Shown piece by piece: positions 37,123 through 49,925 of a stretch of DNA of 64,000 bases. The position numbers and the translations under genes are program-made. The stretch spans positions 2,480,001 through 2,544,000 of the forward strand of contig JACTVC010000002.1 in the NCBI GenBank assembly GCA_018417955.1. Reading direction: 5' to 3'. How positions within the stretch are numbered: position 1 is the stretch's first letter; each line of letters opens with the position of its first letter. Source of the DNA: Laccaria trichodermophora (Eukaryota; Basidiomycota; Agaricomycetes; Agaricales; Hydnangiaceae). Below the pieces are notes generated by a model, which saw only the letters and a list, made by a program, of their open reading frames with translations, made no database searches and had not been told where the DNA came from.

Positions 37123-37279
37123 GGCGAGGAGTCGTAGTTATGTTGGGTGTTATTGTTCTTGCTGCGGTAGTGTTAGAGTCATGTATTGTAATTGCGGTGT
37201 ATTACGAGTGGGTTCCTACTCGGGGTGGTTGTAGGTCCGGCAAATTCAATGGGTCCAAGAAATTCTGATGCCACCTTTG

Positions 37280-37287
37280 TATAAAAT
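37280..37287 (+). promoter_or_regulatory. TATA-like box upstream of IDI1
   Basis: TATAAAAT lies about 110 bp before the IDI1 ATG at 37396. Spacing allows a leader of about 80 nt. The element stands alone in a short intergenic stretch after REC8. Confidence 0.4.
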
Positions 37288-37395
37288 CCCACTCTGTCTG
37301 CATACAAACTGTTGCCCCTCTCAAGAGTGCCCTGCTTCGGCACATCCCTCCTGTCTCGCAATCGTTTTCTGAAGAACGCTGCCAAGTTTCGTTCC

Positions 37396-38307
<912 letters not shown>

Positions 38308-38614
38308 GAGATAACGTAGAACTTGATTGATTGTATACACCCGTGGAATAATTTGGAATGTAACTTGATGCTTAAGCCATTGTGTGGCCGTAAGCAAGGC
38401 GTACTGTTGTCGGTGGCTTCAAAGGGCATTCTAGAATGTGCAAGCATGGACGTTCGTATAGTGAATTTATACGTCGCTCAGAGTGAAAGTTGAGAGAATT
38501 ATTTTCTTCGTCCATATCTGTCCAAAGAGTAATACACTTACACATGCTACAGGGGTTCATAAGTGGCCGATAGTAACGCTTAATTAAAGAGCCCAATGAA
38601 AAGAGAAGGAGCTT

Positions 38615-39967
38615 TCAGCCAGGGTTAGATCCTTTGAAGATAAGGATTTCCCTGCTCGAACGCATTCCAAGCTGCCCTCGACGAAGGAGTGGTATGGCTG
38701 CATCGAGTTGGAAACCCAAATTGCTGATGATTTTTAGCACATGCATAAGGAAGTGCGCTGGCTCTACTTCAGCTCCTGAATAACAACGGTTCTGATTGAT
38801 AGGTACGGCAAAAAAGATTTGGCATACCTGTAAAACCGCCTGCCTTTCTTCTAACTTCGATAACCCTAATGTTTTCATCCACGACGTAATCTGCAGATAT
38901 TCTGCTCCGTAGAACGTCTTTGAGCATCGCGCCTATTGATAAATCGATGTGCCCAGGCGGGTTTATGAGTGTTAATCTACGTCCCCCTTGGGAAAAATAT
39001 GCAACGAAGAACTGCGAAGTAAGATCTGGTGCTAGAACCTGGAAAATTAGCCGGGGACTCTGTAGAGGTCAGGTGGTGATCAATGAGCGAGAATACGGAT
39101 TAAGGTTGCCACGAACAGGTGTTCCTATGTTCACGGAAGTTTGGAAAGCATATCCCTGGGAAATTTGGAAACAAGCTCGCCAAAGCGTTTAATTGTGACC
39201 CACCCGTTGTGCGCAAAGGGAGAATAACTCGAGAATCAACTTCAAGGCCCTGGTACTACAGTCCTGATCAACATCGTGGCATGAAAGGGGCAGGACTCAC
39301 AGGAGATACTTAGGCCCACCCATGTCCCAAGGAGCATTTTTGAAGCGCACAATACACCTGTGATTATCGACGGTATCAGATTCTATTCCATCTGCCCATC
39401 GATTCCAAATCTTGGATCGTAATTCCTTGAGGGCCAATTCTGTGATACCCTCCAAATGTAGTTCGTTGTAGCCATGGAACGATAAGAACATGTGCACTGA
39501 AAAAGACATGAGATGGGTCAGATCTCTTTTGAGTACAAGCGAGGGAACGAACATGGAGTAAATTCTTCTTCTCTTGAAGGGTATATAACGTCATTCTGTG
39601 GATATGCAGAATTCGAGTAAACCCGAGGTCTTGTAAACCCATGAGGTTGCTGGGAAAACGAGTTTGTGCGAGGCCTTGTTATAGGAAATTCAATGGGGGG
39701 TTGGGGGCCAGGTGTAGCAGTGTAAGTGTTGGTCTTCTTTAGAGCGGATTTCAAGGGAGGAGGTGCTGCAGCGGAAGGCGTTGACTCCCTTCTTCGATGA
39801 CGGTGTGGACGTGGTGTGCTGATATGGGGATGTGTACTGTAGGCGGCCGGGTCATAGGGAACAGGCGGTGGACCTTGGGGTATTTGTGGACGGTATAGAG
39901 TAGGGTATGGCTGATTTATAGGGGGTTGGTATGAAGGCTGAGGATAATAATTGTACGGTTGACTCAT
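38615..39967 (-). CDS. Unrecognised fungal protein with Pro-rich N-terminus and conserved C-terminal domain
   Basis: I cannot assign a function. The ATG at 39967 gives MSQPYNYYPQPSYQPPINQP, a Pro/Tyr/Gln-rich disordered start. A basic Ser/Pro stretch follows (RPHRHRRRESTPSAAAPPPL), with ITRPRTNSFSQQ after it. The folded part reads VHMFLSFHGYNELHLEGITE, LALKELRSKIWNRWADGIES and FKNAPWDMGGPKYLL. A final exon at about 38.6-38.76 kb gives VLKIISNLGFQLDAAIPLLR. This layout resembles a family of Agaricomycete hypothetical proteins in which an HMFxxFHGYNE domain is followed by a short helical C-terminus. The gap between these exons is about 540 bp, far longer than other introns here, and the phases do not join simply. 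Splicing there is uncertain. Confidence 0.5.
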
Positions 39968-40253
39968 CGCTGGAGGAGTCAAGTCGATTAATCGTCGCTA
40001 CCAATACGCATCGTGGGCGTGGCCATGAGGCAAAGAGGACCATATGTATTGCCTCCATTGCCACGCTCCTTTCCTTTTTGAACGACTGGCGCAACGTCGA
40101 TAAAAAGTCTTCTCAAAGTGGTTTCAAAGTCTTCTCGCGACAATCAACGTTGAGTCAACGCGCTCCTCGTCGCTGTCATGTAAACTCAGCCAAACTCAAT
40201 TGACATAGACCTACACGTGAGAGTATACCCTGTTCTCATCTCTTCCCGTCATC
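39968..40253. promoter_or_regulatory. Divergent promoter between the unknown gene and MPC1
   Basis: These 286 bp contain no gene. A CACGTG site lies at 40214-40219, 35 bp before the MPC1 ATG. The promoter role is inferred from position. Confidence 0.4.
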
Positions 40254-40869
40254 ATGGCTTCGACATTCTTCACCTGGCTGCGCTCCCCAGCCGCTAGAGA
40301 ATATTTCTTCAGTACGTCAATTTTCTCTTTTTGCTGATTCTTACGTCTCACATCTCATAGGCACACATTTCTGGGGTCCAGTTCGTCTCGCATTCTGGTG
40401 TCAATGCAAACAGCTCATCGATGTATTCAGGTCGCAAACTGGGGACTTCCTCTCGCAGCATTAGCTGATTTAAGGAAAGATGAAGAAGTCATTTCGGGAA
40501 CGATGACGACTGCCCTTGCATGTTATTCGTGAGTTGAACATACAAAAACCCATCACATTCTTCTTAACACACGGTATAGAATGGTGTTCATGCGCTTTGG
40601 TTCGTAATCTGATACTGTCTCATCAACACCGACTAACGTCTAATGTAGCATGGAGGGTCCAACCCCGCAACTACCTCCTCTTCGCGTGTCATCTCACAAA
40701 CGCTACAGCCCAGTCAGTGCAGGAGTTTCGTTTCGTGAACTACTGGCACATGGGTGGACGGGAAAAGAGTCTGGGTATCACAGGCGAGGCCGAGCAACCT
40801 GTGACAGGCGAAGTCACCAAAGCCATCGTGGCTGCTAGAGAGGAAGCCAACAAGGTTGAAAAGCAATAA
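40254..40869 (+). CDS. MPC1: Mitochondrial pyruvate carrier subunit MPC1
   Basis: MPC1 forms a heterodimer with MPC2/3 in the inner mitochondrial membrane and imports pyruvate. The ATG at 40254 gives [20 protein letters not shown]. Splicing yields THFWGP then [19 protein letters not shown], the family signature. [40 protein letters not shown] and [19 protein letters not shown] complete the MPC1 type. A C-terminal extension of about 35 mostly charged residues ends KVEKQ. Four short introns are inferred. The stop at 40867-40869 is 61 bp from the stop of DNA ligase I, so the genes are tail to tail. Confidence 0.93.
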
Positions 40870-40930
40870 ATAATGTGGGTCCGTCCTGGACATAATCCAC
40901 GTATACACAGATATATATCCTTCTTAAAAA

Positions 40931-43900
40931 TCACCAGAATCCATCGTCAGCGTCGCCACTTTTCTTCTTTTTACCGTTACTTTGAGCTAGTGCTTGCCGC
41001 TCATACATTTCCGCAATCTGACAGATCCCTCAGAAACATGAAGTGGTTGGTACCATCAATAGTTCTTACCTGCTCAGGTCCAGTCGCGTCGTCGGCACCT
41101 TTGTCGTCGCGTACCCGAATAAAACGCGGGAATCGCAATGAAATACCCCGATCCTCGACCTATGCGAATTGTCAGAAGAGATAGGTTCAAATTTGCATAC
41201 GCTTACCAGTCCTTGAGCAGCAGTGTAAATGGGACTCAGGCTGAGATCAGCCGTCAGAACCTCCCAAACGATTTTGGGCTCAAACCAAATATCTGGCTTC
41301 GCTCCGCCGACTTTTATGTCGCCCCGAACTTTCGTCGTTTCCAATGGTTTGAGTGCATCGTAATGTGCTTGAAGGTTTTCTTCACTAAAGCCGGTGCCGA
41401 TTTTGCAAATCGTTTGGTATTCCTCCGACTCACTGTCATAGCATGCAAGAAGGAACGCGCCGTAGACGTTGGTCCTTTTCCCTTTCCCGTAGTAGCCCCC
41501 GATCACCACCAGATCGAGCGAGTCTCCGACTCCTGCAAGATAGTCCTTTTTCAACTGAAAAGGCACGTCAATATGCTATAAAATGGAACGGCCATTCCGC
41601 ACCTTCAGCCAGTTGACACTTCTTCGGCTGGGTTCGTAATAGCTGGCGTCGCTGTCCAGCATCTTCACCATCAACCCTTCGCAGCCATCCTTGACACTTT
41701 CTTCCAAGAATGTCTGGATTTCCTCAGTGGTTTCGCTGTCCGAAGCCTTCGCGAAATCAAATTCCCCCGGTACAGGGGTGAAGTGTTGCCTGAGCAGTTC
41801 TCGTCGCTCGTACAGTGGTTTTTGCAGTAACGGCTAAAGAGGATATGAGAAAGAAGAATTGGGGAACCTCGGAATATCCTGACCTCGCCGTTTAGGTAAA
41901 GCAGGTCAAAACCAAAGAGACAGACTTGAACTTGAATATCCTCAACCTTGACATCTTTACGCTTACGTCGACTAAGTTCTTGGAACGGCATCAATTTCCC
42001 TGTTAAGCGATCGATGGCAACGGCTTCTGCGTCCAACACGAAGGACTTCGTTGACTCTTTGATACACTGCGTTGGCGTTCAGCGGAGGGGATACTTTGAT
42101 GTGAATTTGGATTATTACCCTTGGGAGTTGATCAACAAGGTCCGGATACTTTTTGCTCATATCTTCCGAATTTCTGCTAAAGACACCGACAGTCCCGTCT
42201 TCCAGTTTATGCACCTATCGCACCCTCAGTTGATGGACAACATATGATTTCTTTTCACGAACCTGCGCTCGTTCACCATCATATTTATATTCACAGGTAA
42301 ACCGTTTATTTTCAAAGCGATCGAGCACCTCTCCAATCGCTTTTGTGGGCTTGGCGAGCATGGGCTTGAGGGGTACACCAGGAGTAAGTTTACATTTATC
42401 CCGTAAACCATCGATCCCAACTTCGAGCAAAGCTGGGATGACTTTGTCGTAGGATGGAAGCTCGCTGTTCAGAATCAAATTTACTTCACGAGCTAACTAA
42501 GGGGACATAACGCACCTATAAACAGCCTTGATTATGTTGGCGCCTTCTTCCAGTCGAGCTGTGAGTTTCTCTTGACTCCACTTCTTCCCAACTAGAAAAA
42601 GGAATGAGAGTTCGTTCCACATCACACTATAAGAAAAGTACCTTTTTCTTTCTCTGCCAGGACCACAGCTTGAGCCAGGGCTACGAGCACCGATCTCTCA
42701 GCATTGCCTATGCGCAGCTTGCCCTCCAAGCTTCGAACAATGTATTTTGCTTCAAAGTCTTGACATGCAGCCAAAAGCTTGGTGATGACGGACACCTTCT
42801 TTGCTTGCGACTTCAAATTTCATTGGCGAAAGACGCAGATTACAAGAAAATAGTACAAACCGAATTGCCAGTAGTTAGCGCGATATCTCGGAGATTTGAG
42901 AACACAAATGGCAAAGTCAATGGTTTGGGTTTGAATAGCGTCTTCTGGCTGTTTTTGGAGTTCTGTAAGGTGTTTAACGGTGTTTGCTGGATATAACCTT
43001 GAAACTGACCATGGCCACTAGTCCTAGATCACCCTCTCGCTTCAGGTCTGCTTTAATAAGGGAAAGGCTACGGCCCGTCGACTCTGCGATAGCTTTGATG
43101 AGGAGGCTTTCCCCGATACCCAGCTCAACACCAACATAATCTGGACTCAACTGGAGTCTTGTAAGATGGGGATCAGCGACAGAAGATGTGCAACGCACTC
43201 TGTTGATACAAAGATAGACCGCTTGTAGAAGAGAGTTGTGGTCAGCCTTGGCGCTTCTCTGTATAACGAGGAGGAGGAAAGATGTCAATATGGCGGTTTT
43301 TTCAAGCCGCTTCGTAGTGGCCTCGATGAGTGAGAAGGCTTTGGTTAGTGCTGCATATGGCACCCTTTCGAAGTTGACTTGGGTAACTTAATCGACGAAT
43401 GAAAGACCAAAAAGCTCACGGTTCCCCCACTTTCCAACCACCTTTGACGTCGACTTCTCCTCTCCTCTGCAAAGCGGCCTGAGCACTGGAACAGTCCCCG
43501 TGAGTTCACTACCATGTAGGGAAGCCAAAAGAGCTACCTGACCGACACGACGCCATTATCGACTTCCATATCGCTGTCATCATTCTCAACCTCCTCCTCG
43601 CCCTCTCCCGCACTCGCCGCGGCATCCATGTCTTCCACTGCGTCCACGCTCTCCTTCTGTTTCCCCTTCAAAGACCGGGATGAGAACGTCGCTAAACCAC
43701 CCGATGTTGGTTTGCCGGATTCAGCCACAACAGCTGTAGTTGCTACACAATAGCTTTAGAGACCTCCTAGAGGTGAAGCGAAAGGCGCTTACAGAGCTGC
43801 GGTTGCTCTTCCTGCTCATCATCAGATTGGACAATCTTGCGTTTCTTTAGTTTGGGCGACCCTTTCCAACGAAATTCAAGATGCAGAAGGGATTTAGATT

Positions 43901-44151
43901 GAGGAAACTTACTGTCTGGTCTTGTGAGGGTACCCGTACGTTTAGAGCTCCCCGCTGAAACGTATTCAGATGGATTGGTCTTGGAATTTAACCTCCATAC
44001 CTTTATTGTTGTTTCCTGGTTCAATATCCATGGCGTCATCATGGTCCTGCTTCCTGTCCTCTTCCTCGGTCTTTGTGACAATCGTCCTCTTACCCCACAT
44101 CTCCTTCAGACTTGCTTGTTGCGGATGAGGGGTTTTGACAGACTTGGGCAT
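40931..44151 (-). CDS. LIG1: ATP-dependent DNA ligase I (Cdc9/LIG1)
   Basis: This ligase seals Okazaki fragments and finishes excision repair. The ATG at 44151 gives [28 protein letters not shown] sits where LIG1 proteins carry the PCNA-binding box and looks like a diverged PIP motif. A disordered acidic and Lys-rich linker follows. The DNA-binding domain includes [20 protein letters not shown]. The adenylation domain has [13 protein letters not shown], whose Lys is the adenylated residue (about 42.27 kb). Later exons carry [20 protein letters not shown] and [20 protein letters not shown], typical of LIG1. The protein ends with a basic [13 protein letters not shown] tail and stops at 40931. 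Ten or more introns are present. The open frame continues 19 codons above the ATG but contains no other ATG, so I see no mitochondrial presequence like that of yeast Cdc9. Confidence 0.93.
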
Positions 44152-44906
44152 ATCGAAGAACTTTGCTAACAAGAGTATAAGAAGAGGCGTGGATGCAGCA
44201 ATAAACAAGATGAACCTAGGGTTTGCTGGCGGCCCATATGAGAGTATAGAACGCGTGAAACAAACATGGGTACACAGCGCGTCGCGTCCGGTTTGTGACG
44301 TGATTCATCGCGTTATCCATCGTTTCGATGGAAAGTGGTTGGGGCGTCCTTAACGCGGAGACAAGACGAATGCAGTTTAAAATCTACATGGCTCGTTCAA
44401 TTGCCGTCGCTTCCGATTTTCTTTTGTGCAACTTTCCTCGCTCAAGGCTTCACATTCACGCCCCTTCTCTGTTTGAAGGACAGTCACAACGACTCGCTCA
44501 TAATAGTATTGCTCAGAATACTTGGAAATTATTGGCTGATGACTCTGAGTGACGCTGAGTGACGGCTGTTCGTGAAATTGTAGACCGCCGTTTCCAAATT
44601 TCCCCCGGTCTGCCCTTGTTTGCAAACAACATCCGTTTACACGCGTCGCTCCATGCCCCACCCCCCTTGGTCAATCTCAGGTGCAAAACCCCACGGAGTG
44701 TGAATCCGTGTCATAATTGTGGAGTTTTTGTGAGCTCTGCGCTGGTGGAGCCTGGAGCATCTCTTGAATGAGCATTCAAGGTAATCAGCGGCAATTGCCG
44801 ATTGCGCTATACAGTTTTAAATCTGTGGCTTTCACGATGTAAACAAGCATCAATAAGCTCCCAAAAGTAGGCCCTCGGCACGCCGCACGACCTCAAGATC
44901 AAGACC
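44152..44906. promoter_or_regulatory. Divergent promoter region between LIG1 and RPS11
   Basis: These 755 bp separate two divergent ATGs. I find no coding frame with protein-like character and no clear TATA box. Confidence 0.4.
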
Positions 44907-45631
44907 ATGGCCGACGCTCAAGTGCGTCAACATCCATTTTATTCAACTATAACTGCTGAACGTTATTCACAGATCGAGAAAGCTTTCCAAAAGCAACATC
45001 TCTTCCAAAACGCTAAAGCTCGCGGTGCGTGACTCCGTCGTCAAATTTCGCCTGTCGCTGACTGGATTCATAAAGGTGGCAAGAAGGTCGCGACCAAAGA
45101 GAAGCGGTGGTACAAGGATGTTGGTTTGGGTTTCAAAACACCTTCTGAAGCCATCAACGGCACATATATTGGTGCGTTCTAAAATACTCTCACATAAACT
45201 AAGTACTAACCATCACCTTAGACAAGAAATGCCCATTCACTGGCGACATTTCGATTCGTGGCCGCATCCTTAGTGGCAAAGTCGTCTCAACAAAAATGAC
45301 CCGCACGATCATCATCCGACGTGACTACCTCCACTACATTCCCAAGTATAGTGCGTAGACACGGCTTCTGATACCGCCAAGGAAACTAATTCAGCTTGGG
45401 CAGACCGTTACGAGAAGAGACACAAAAACTTGGCTGCTCATGTTTCCCCTGCATTCCGTGTAGATGTCGGAGATGTCGTGACTGTCGGTGGGTTGCAGTC
45501 GTTGATCGATATTGGCAGAAAAATACTGATGTATCCCAGGGCAATGTCGACCACTATCGAAGACGGTCCGATTCAATGTCCTGCGGGTGTCGAAGAGCAA
45601 GGCTGCGACGAAGGCGTTTAACAAGTTTTAG
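44907..45631 (+). CDS. RPS11: 40S ribosomal protein S11 (uS17)
   Basis: This is a core small-subunit ribosomal protein that contacts 18S rRNA. The ATG at 44907 gives MADAQ, then an intron directly after the fifth codon, a layout common in ribosomal protein genes. It continues [77 protein letters not shown] and [20 protein letters not shown]. It ends [15 protein letters not shown] with stop at 45629-45631. Introns fall after codon 5 and within the GGKK, YID, PKYN and VTVG regions. The length of about 155 residues is normal. Confidence 0.96.
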
Positions 45632-45942
45632 ACTAGCCTGACGTTGTGTCGTTTACACCATGGAATATGTACATGCTGATATGATATGTTGTTGAGAATA
45701 TTGAGCAAACAACCACCAAACAAGCCAAGTTGTTGCTGTGGGCAAGTTACGTTAGTAGTCTGTTCTTCCATCTGTTCAGTCGAGGCTCTACCCCTTATAA
45801 CGTTCAACTTACACGGCGGCGACGACAGTTCATTTTCCCCGTCGCCACGTTCATAATCAAACTGGCGCCCACTCTTCTCTCCGTCTTCACCTCAAGGCTG
45901 TCCAAAAACCGGTCCCAGTCACCGCAGCCTCCAGGCTCACAT
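45632..45942. other. Intergenic: RPS11 3' flank and PPZ promoter/leader
   Basis: The frame of the downstream phosphatase is open up to an ATG at 45730, but the sequence before 45943 has no family similarity. I treat it as promoter and 5' leader. Confidence 0.45.
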
Positions 45943-47575
45943 ATGGGCCAACAACCTTCGAAGAAGAGCAGGAAAGGAGTTCGGGAGAAGGATAAGGATA
46001 ACCTAGATCCCTCGAATGATTCTCCTGGTGATGACACCAACGACAGTACTCCTCAGAACACTCTCTCCCGCGCCACCGGATCGTCCGCTGCAGATGGTTC
46101 GGATTCTGGTTCAATGCCAAATGGCACTCCCTTAATCAACGTATCCGACGACGGGTCAGGAACGACTCTAACCGCGTCAGCGAACAGAACACACGGTTCA
46201 CCCTACCCCTCCAAAGCAAACCCTCTCGAGTCACCCCAATTAGCCACATCGCTGCCCTCATCACTATCACCCATTCCGTCCCCACACACAACTACCTCCC
46301 CTTTAGACATTCCTGTCGCACACACCATCCTTTCAAACGCAATACCGTTTAGTCCAGGTTCAACAAACAGCAGTGGAGCTCCTGGTGAATCTTTGGGAAA
46401 TGGTGGATCGAAGGACAAACTCAAACAGCTTGACGTTGACGATATGATTCAACGATTACTGGACGTGGGCTATACCGGCAAAGTCAGCAAATCATTGTGT
46501 TTAAAGAATACGGAGATCACAGCAATTTGTCTTGCTGCTCGCGATGTTTTCCTTAGTCAACCTACCCTGATAGAACTTTCACCGCCTGTGAAGATCGTCG
46601 GCGATGTGCATGGACAGTATTCCGACCTCATACGGCTGTTTGAGATGTGTGGGTTTCCTCCAGCCGCCAATTACCTATTTCTTGGCGATTATGTCGACCG
46701 CGGCAAACAGAGTCTTGAAACCATCCTTCTCCTGCTATGCTACAAGATAAAATACCCAGAAAATTTCTTTTTACTTCGGGGGAATCATGAATGTGCCAAT
46801 GTTACGCGAGGTACGTTTTACTCCTAATCTAATACTGCATAGGCCAATTCGATGACAGTCTATGGATTTTACGATGAATGCAAACGACGATGTAATATCA
46901 AAACGTGGAAAACATTTATAGACGTGTTTAATTGTCTTCCAATTGCCGCCATCGTGGCGTCGAAGATTTTCTGTGTCCATGGAGGGTTATCCCCTTCACT
47001 TCATTCAATGGACGACATAAAGCGCATACAGCGGCCGACGGACGTGCCCGATTTTGGGCTCCTCAATGATCTACTGTGGTCGGACCCATCGGACACGGCG
47101 CTCGATTGGGAAGACAATGAGAGAGGAGTCAGTTATTGCTTCGGAAAAGCTATCATCAACGAGTTCCTCGTTCGATATGATATGGATTTGATATGTCGCG
47201 CTCATATGGTCGTAGAGGATGGTTACGAGTTTTGGAATGACCGTACCCTTGTCACCGTATTCAGCGCGCCGAATTACTGTGGTGGTAAGTTTAACCACAG
47301 TTCTTGTTGAAGAGAGGACTCACTTCCATCGCAGAGTTCGACAACTACGGTGCATGCATGAGGTCCGTTCCCTTTTTTATCATCCTTTCCACCCCGCTCA
47401 CTGCCATGGCAGTGTCTCTGAGGACCTGTTGTGCGCATTTGAACTGTTAAAACCACTTGACGGCGCTGCTTTGCGCAAGGAAATGACTAAAGCAAAACGG
47501 AAGAGGTGAGTTAATGAAGAAAGTGCATAATACAGTCGCTGAATTCGATGTAGTGTCATGGCCACTGCTTCCTAA
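45943..47575 (+). CDS. PPZ1: PPZ-type Ser/Thr protein phosphatase (PP1-like)
   Basis: PPZ enzymes are fungal PP1-like phosphatases that regulate salt tolerance, K+ transport and cell-wall integrity. I start at 45943, [18 protein letters not shown], because Gly2 gives a myristoylation signal as in yeast Ppz1; an in-frame ATG at 45730 would bury it. A Ser/Thr/Pro-rich arm of about 145 residues precedes the catalytic domain. Metal-binding motifs are [29 protein letters not shown] and [13 protein letters not shown]. They are followed by [55 protein letters not shown] and [12 protein letters not shown]. The protein ends KAKRKSVMATAS after a final intron. Four introns all fall in the catalytic half. 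Confidence 0.92.
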
Positions 47576-48030
47576 GCTATTCCTTTTCCATAAACCAAGT
47601 AGGCGGAAGACTTGCTTCTCACCCTCTAATCAACCTTATGAGTTGCCCTGGTAGGGCTGGGCTGCGCCATATATTCTGCAGATTCCATCCGCCCCTTTCT
47701 GATACCAGGCCGAACTACCACCGGAGGCCAACCTTTTTTTTCTCTTCGTTCCCGCCCTCATATCACTTACCTCATATGTCTGCCTAGCAATTCATATTCG
47801 CCATACACAAACGCGCTCAGAGCTTGTAATCATATTTTCTCCTTTCGATATCGGGTACAATCGTCGTACTGTTTAAGGTTCATTTTTTTTGCTGGTGTGT
47901 TTTTATCTAATGATTTCATTGCTGTTGTGTCAAGTTGTCTCTTGCCTGTGATAAGACCCTTAATTTAATCATTTCCTACCTCACAATAAATTGCACTTTA
48001 TGATCACAGTCAGATTCATTTTTGCTAATA
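47576..48030. other. Intergenic 3' region between PPZ1 and the DMT transporter (convergent)
   Basis: These 455 bp are T-rich in places and contain no recognised gene or RNA. Confidence 0.5.
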
Positions 48031-49572
48031 TTACGCCCTCGTCTTGAACATATCGTAGGCGAGAACTCCGAATGCTATGACGATAACGCCGGACCCGAGC
48101 AAACTCCATACCGTCAGAGCATCTAAGCCTGACCCGAATATTACCTTCAACGACACAGATGAAAGGAGAATTTACACCAGAAAACCACGCGACTCACATC
48201 CGATATCAAGACCAACACAATGGTTAATAGGTTGCCTACAGACGTGATTATAGGGCCCCAGATTCCCAAAAGGATCTTTGGAGAGACGAGAAGTAAATCG
48301 TAATGCATCGAATAGTTAAACTCACCATGAAGCCCGCATTGAATACGACGCCACTCAATGCGATACCTCCAATGGCCAAAACAGTGATGCCATTAGGAGG
48401 CAACCTGAATGTTTCAGCGCCAGTTGCATTGAGGATGGGGATGGGTATCCATAGCAAAATTAAAGTAGTGAAACCAATAGCTGAGGTTAGTAGATTTGGA
48501 TGAAGGCCGAATGGTGGCGGGAACAGAGAATGATCTGCCATAGCCTCATTTGGAACGTTGTAATGACCGACATCGGTTTGTTCGTCAAGAATTCTTTCAT
48601 ACAGTATGTCCGAGGTCACCTCCGGGTCTGACGGCAACGCAGCATAGATCTTGTACAGGACTTGGTAAAGACCATACCCAAATGAAGCAATCAAGGTCAA
48701 CAAATTGCCGATCAGGGGTGCCGAGGGTTTAAATGAACGCATCGAAACAGAGCCGCTGCTTGTTACGCTCGGTGTATCGTCTCCTGACGAGGTACTGCCA
48801 CCATATACGACGACAATCACGCCCAGAGTCGCCAACAACACGGCGAATAGCCGTCTTGATTCCCACTCCAGTTTGAAAAGCTTGACACTGATCAAATATG
48901 CAAAAAAGGCATTGGTATTCCATATGGCTACAACAAACGGCGATCGTCATCAGGCTTGGCTGAAATATTCGAGGTGCTCACCAGTGACATCGCTTACCCT
49001 AAGAAAGGTTTCATTGCATACGCGTTTGTCCGCAAAGGAGGAAGTGATAACTCACGGTGCCAGGGATACGGCAGCGAACCAAAGCAACGCGGGGACTGTT
49101 ATCCCGAGGGTCATTGCAAGTATTAATCTCAGAAATTTAGCATATGGGAATCTAAGGGTGGAGGGAGCCTCTCTTGACGATAGGTGGTTGGAAATGGCAA
49201 TGCCAAGGCCTTCCAGAATAGACGTAGCAGAGTATTTCGTGGTCATGATGAGATACAGAAGGTGGATGGGAAAAATTATGGCAAATGCGGAATGTACGAG
49301 GTAGCTGGATGACAAGGACTCAGATAACCACGGACTGGAATGAACTTGAAGGATACGCACAATAAAAAGAAGGGTTGCCTGTATCTCAGCGTTGTTTGGA
49401 CATACTGAACGGAAATGGCATTGAGTGTAGAATGCAACAAGCAGAGAAGTAGAGCTACCTGAGTAAGTTGGCTTTCAATCACAAATGCAAGAAGTGTCAA
49501 GACAAAAATGACGACGGCCAGCTTTCCGCCAATGTGCGGCGTTTCGGGAGATTGAGGGCTTCTACTGAGCAT
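48031..49572 (-). CDS. DMT-superfamily transporter, SLC35F/EamA-like
   Basis: This is a roughly ten-helix membrane protein of the drug/metabolite transporter superfamily, close to the SLC35F and yeast Thi74/YML018c group; its substrate is unknown. The ATG at 49572 gives MLSRSPQSPETPHIGGKLAV, then VIFVLTLLAFVIESQLTQ and YLVHSAFAIIFPIHLLYLIM. VSDVTAIWNTNAFFAYLISV is the motif linking helices 4-5 in this group. LFAVLLATLGVIVVVYGG, LLTLIASFGYGLYQVLYKIY, ITVLAIGGIALSGVVFNAGF and the last helices around VWSLLGSGVIVIAFGVLAYD follow, ending FKTRA with stop at 48031. About six introns are present. A TIR element is inserted 168 bp upstream of the ATG and may alter its promoter. Confidence 0.82.
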
Positions 49573-49731
49573 TTAGGTATACGAGAACATCCAGATTAAA
49601 GTTGGATTGAAGAAGGGTGAAGGTCCAAGCAACGCAAAAGGGGTTTGAGTGCAACACGCAGAGCTTCGCATCCGCTGGGGTAGACCGTTCTACGTAGACT
49701 GATGGTGGACTCGGCCTTTTCCGACTTTCCG

Positions 49732-49739
49732 CCTCACAG
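49732..49739 (+). repeat. Left target-site duplication (CCTCACAG)
   Basis: The 8-bp sequence CCTCACAG directly abuts the left inverted repeat and recurs exactly at 50739-50746 after the right one. Removing the element and one copy would leave one uninterrupted CCTCACAG, the expected empty site. Confidence 0.9.
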
Positions 49740-49773
49740 AGGACCCCCGAAAATCCTGCTAAATGGTAGATAC
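49740..49773 (+). repeat. Left terminal inverted repeat (34 bp)
   Basis: It is the exact reverse complement of 50705-50738. The inner end GGTAGATAC is the inverse of GTATCTACC, the second half of the subterminal repeat motif. Confidence 0.92.
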
Positions 49774-49798
49774 TAAAATGGCCGATTTTCAGATTCTT

Positions 49799-49925
49799 GT
49801 CCGTACCAATTTTGGCGAACTCTGTCCGGATTTTATCTAGCCTAGTCATAATATAAAAATTTTGTCCGGACTACGTATCTAGCCGTATTTAGGGCCCAAG
49901 TTTGTCCGGAATCTAGTATCTGGCC
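49799..49925 (+). repeat. Left subterminal repeats (TGTCCGGA ... GTATCTAGCC)
   Basis: TGTCCG(GA) occurs at 49799, 49823, 49863 and 49903. All but the first copy are followed within a few bases by a TATCTAGCC-like half. The last three are 40 bp apart. Such arrays are commonly transposase binding sites. Confidence 0.75.

Noticed and set aside
37312..37395. Basic 28-residue extension of IDI1 resembling a targeting sequence
   Set aside because: It begins at TTG; there is no upstream ATG, and the ATG at 37396 gives a normal start.
38920..39192. 90-codon plus-strand frame with VNLRPPWEKYATKNCEV
   Set aside because: It has no family match I recognise, and it lies opposite the gap of a minus-strand gene; chance is as likely.
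44152..44208. N-terminal extension of DNA ligase I that could act as a mitochondrial presequence, as in yeast Cdc9
   Set aside because: The frame is open but its first codon is TTG and no ATG precedes the one at 44151.
45730..45942. Longer PPZ phosphatase start at 45730
   Set aside because: It would bury the MGQQPSKK myristoylation-type start, and the extra residues show no family similarity.
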